From positions 186,001 through 250,000 of the forward strand of contig NW_002476254.1 of the NCBI RefSeq assembly GCF_000189635.1: 64,000 nt of DNA. The letters run 5' to 3'. Source of the stretch: Tetrahymena thermophila SB210 (Eukaryota; Ciliophora; Oligohymenophorea; Hymenostomatida; Tetrahymenidae). Below the pieces are notes generated by a model, which worked only from the letters and a program-made list of their open reading frames with translations, did no database searches and had not been told where the DNA came from. Positions 62,733 through 64,000 of this stretch are shown one piece after another; the stretch's first letter is position 1; each line of letters opens with the position of its first letter. A program made the translations under genes and the position numbers.

Positions 62733-63456
62733 AATAAATATGAATACATTTATTATATTTAGAAAATTTTAAATATATGTCATTCATTATAAAAAAATAT
62801 TGTTAATCATTTTTCTACCATTTTTATTTATAAAATATTAATAATTTAAATGTATAAATTCACCTAAAAGTTGGCTTCATATTATATTTTTAAGTGTTTG
62901 ACAAATAAGCATCTTTTAACTGTTTGATCTAAATTTATACTTGGTTTAATGATGTAATACACTAATTTTGTTACATTAATTTACATAATTATTTAATAAC
63001 TCCAAAAGGCTTAAAAACAAATTTTTTCCTTTAGTTTTACCTATATAGAGTAAAGATTATTTTTGATTACACTGTAAACCAAAACCTTCAAGCAGATAAA
63101 TATGTTTAAAAATCTACCCTGAAACATAAATATAATTTTTTCAAAAGAATTAAAATTTTTAGAATCATATTTTTTTAAATAAGTTAGTTTTATAAAATAC
63201 TATTTATTTTTACAAAATTATTTGTAATTCAAAATTGTAATTATTATGTGCTACAATAAAAATAAATTTAAATTTATCCTTTTGTGGTAACTCAATTTAA
63301 TCTATATTATTGAAATAGGTACCTGCAATTAAAGGGTAATTATTTGATTTTACCAATCAATATTGTTCTAGAGAGACAATCTATAAAACATATTCAAATA
63401 TACCAAATATATATCATACATATTATAAAATTAGATATTTACCATACATAAAAATA
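62733..63456. other. Intergenic sequence, AT-rich
   Basis: The 3' flank of the lipase gene. No gene, RNA or repeat is recognised before the tandem duplication that follows. Confidence 0.55.
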
Positions 63457-63855
63457 CAAATTTACTTATCATCAAATTAACTTTAATAAATACAAATTAT
63501 AAAAATTAAATATTTTATCTTAAAACAAACAATTTTAATTACTTAAATCTATCTATAAATTGTTAAAAATAGGTAATAAACATAATTGCTATTTTATTTA
63601 AAACAATAATTTAAACATATCTAATATTATTTGTGGTTGAGTATTTATATTTTTTTAAATTTACTTACCATCAAATTAACATTAATAAATACCAATTATA
63701 AAAATTAAATATTTTATGTTAAAACAAACATTTTAAATTAATTAAATATATCTATAAATTGCTTATTATAGGTAATAAACTTAATTGCTATTTTATTTAA
63801 AACAATAATTTAAACATATCTAATTATTTGTGGTTGAATATTCATATTTTTACAA
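63457..63855. repeat. Tandem duplication, two copies of about 199 bp
   Basis: Copy 1 (about 63457-63655) and copy 2 (about 63656-63855) align with a constant shift of 199 bp. Landmarks in both: TTACTTA(T/C)CATCAAATTAAC at 63462 and 63661, GGTAATAAAC at 63572 and 63771, and ATTTGTGGTTGA near the end. The copies differ at a modest number of positions (visually about one in ten), so the duplication is not very recent. No coding content. Confidence 0.85.
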
Positions 63856-64000
63856 TAAATTTATTAATATATTAAATAAATTAGCCAATAATTTATATTA
63901 TAATTTATTTTAATTTAAATTCTATTATCATTTAATATTTTCAAAAATAGATTATAATATACAGTTAATTATTATTATTAAATTTAGTATTTTTAAAAAT
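63856..64000. other. AT-rich right end of window
   Basis: Only A/T-rich sequence up to the window edge; nothing recognised. Confidence 0.5.

Noticed and set aside
1-64000. Telomere repeats, chromosome breakage sites, transposons, retroelements, Polintons or virus-like copies
   Set aside because: No CCCCAA/GGGGTT array, no breakage-site core, no transposase, integrase, reverse transcriptase or capsid-like frame was recognised.

Overview
The window reads as nuclear DNA of an oligohymenophorean ciliate, most likely Tetrahymena or a close relative, and probably macronuclear. It is extremely AT-rich. Recognisable proteins are interrupted by in-frame TAA and TAG codons at positions where glutamine is expected, and every complete gene I could resolve ends in TGA. 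Introns are mostly 50-110 nt, begin GTA and end TAG or AAG. Genes sit about 3 kb apart and are separated by nearly featureless AT-rich spacers. No transposon, retroelement, CRISPR array, rRNA or convincing tRNA was seen. All coordinates come from reading frames and splice sites assembled by eye; for each spliced gene the exon lengths sum to a multiple of three.

Left block, minus strand (1-20845): the edge of an unidentified gene; a protein joining an RIIa-type docking fold to kinesin-light-chain-type TPRs; thioredoxin; the Kelch-PP1 phosphatase PPKL, with an unusual 1.49-kb intron; an unknown 461-residue protein; the cAMP-dependent protein kinase regulatory subunit; a Gln-rich coiled-coil protein; and a CEP44 homologue.

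Middle block (22052-45846): on the plus strand, a seven-helix membrane protein, an insulin-degrading-enzyme-like M16 peptidase with an acidic insert, a protein kinase fused to leucine-rich repeats encoded by near-identical phase-2 exons, and a Gln-rich basic protein; on the minus strand, a zinc-finger/coiled-coil/LRR protein; then, on the plus strand, a dual-specificity phosphatase, a RING + TRAF-type finger + PX protein, and a membrane-anchored aspartic protease.

Right block (47186-62732): an NAT8-like acetyltransferase (minus), a large tubulin tyrosine ligase-like (TTLL) enzyme (plus), a membrane-anchored UBR-box protein (minus), a pseudokinase-TPR protein (plus) and a class 3 lipase (plus). 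The right end is spacer DNA holding a 199-bp tandem duplication.

There is no operon logic. Several products nevertheless fit one theme, cilia and basal bodies and their signalling: the RIIa/EFCAB10-like protein, PKA regulatory subunit, CEP44, TTLL and PPKL. A second theme is phosphorylation control: one PP1-type phosphatase, one dual-specificity phosphatase, one PKA regulator, one kinase with an altered HRD motif and one clear pseudokinase. The most unusual objects are the fusion architectures rather than a new gene cluster.
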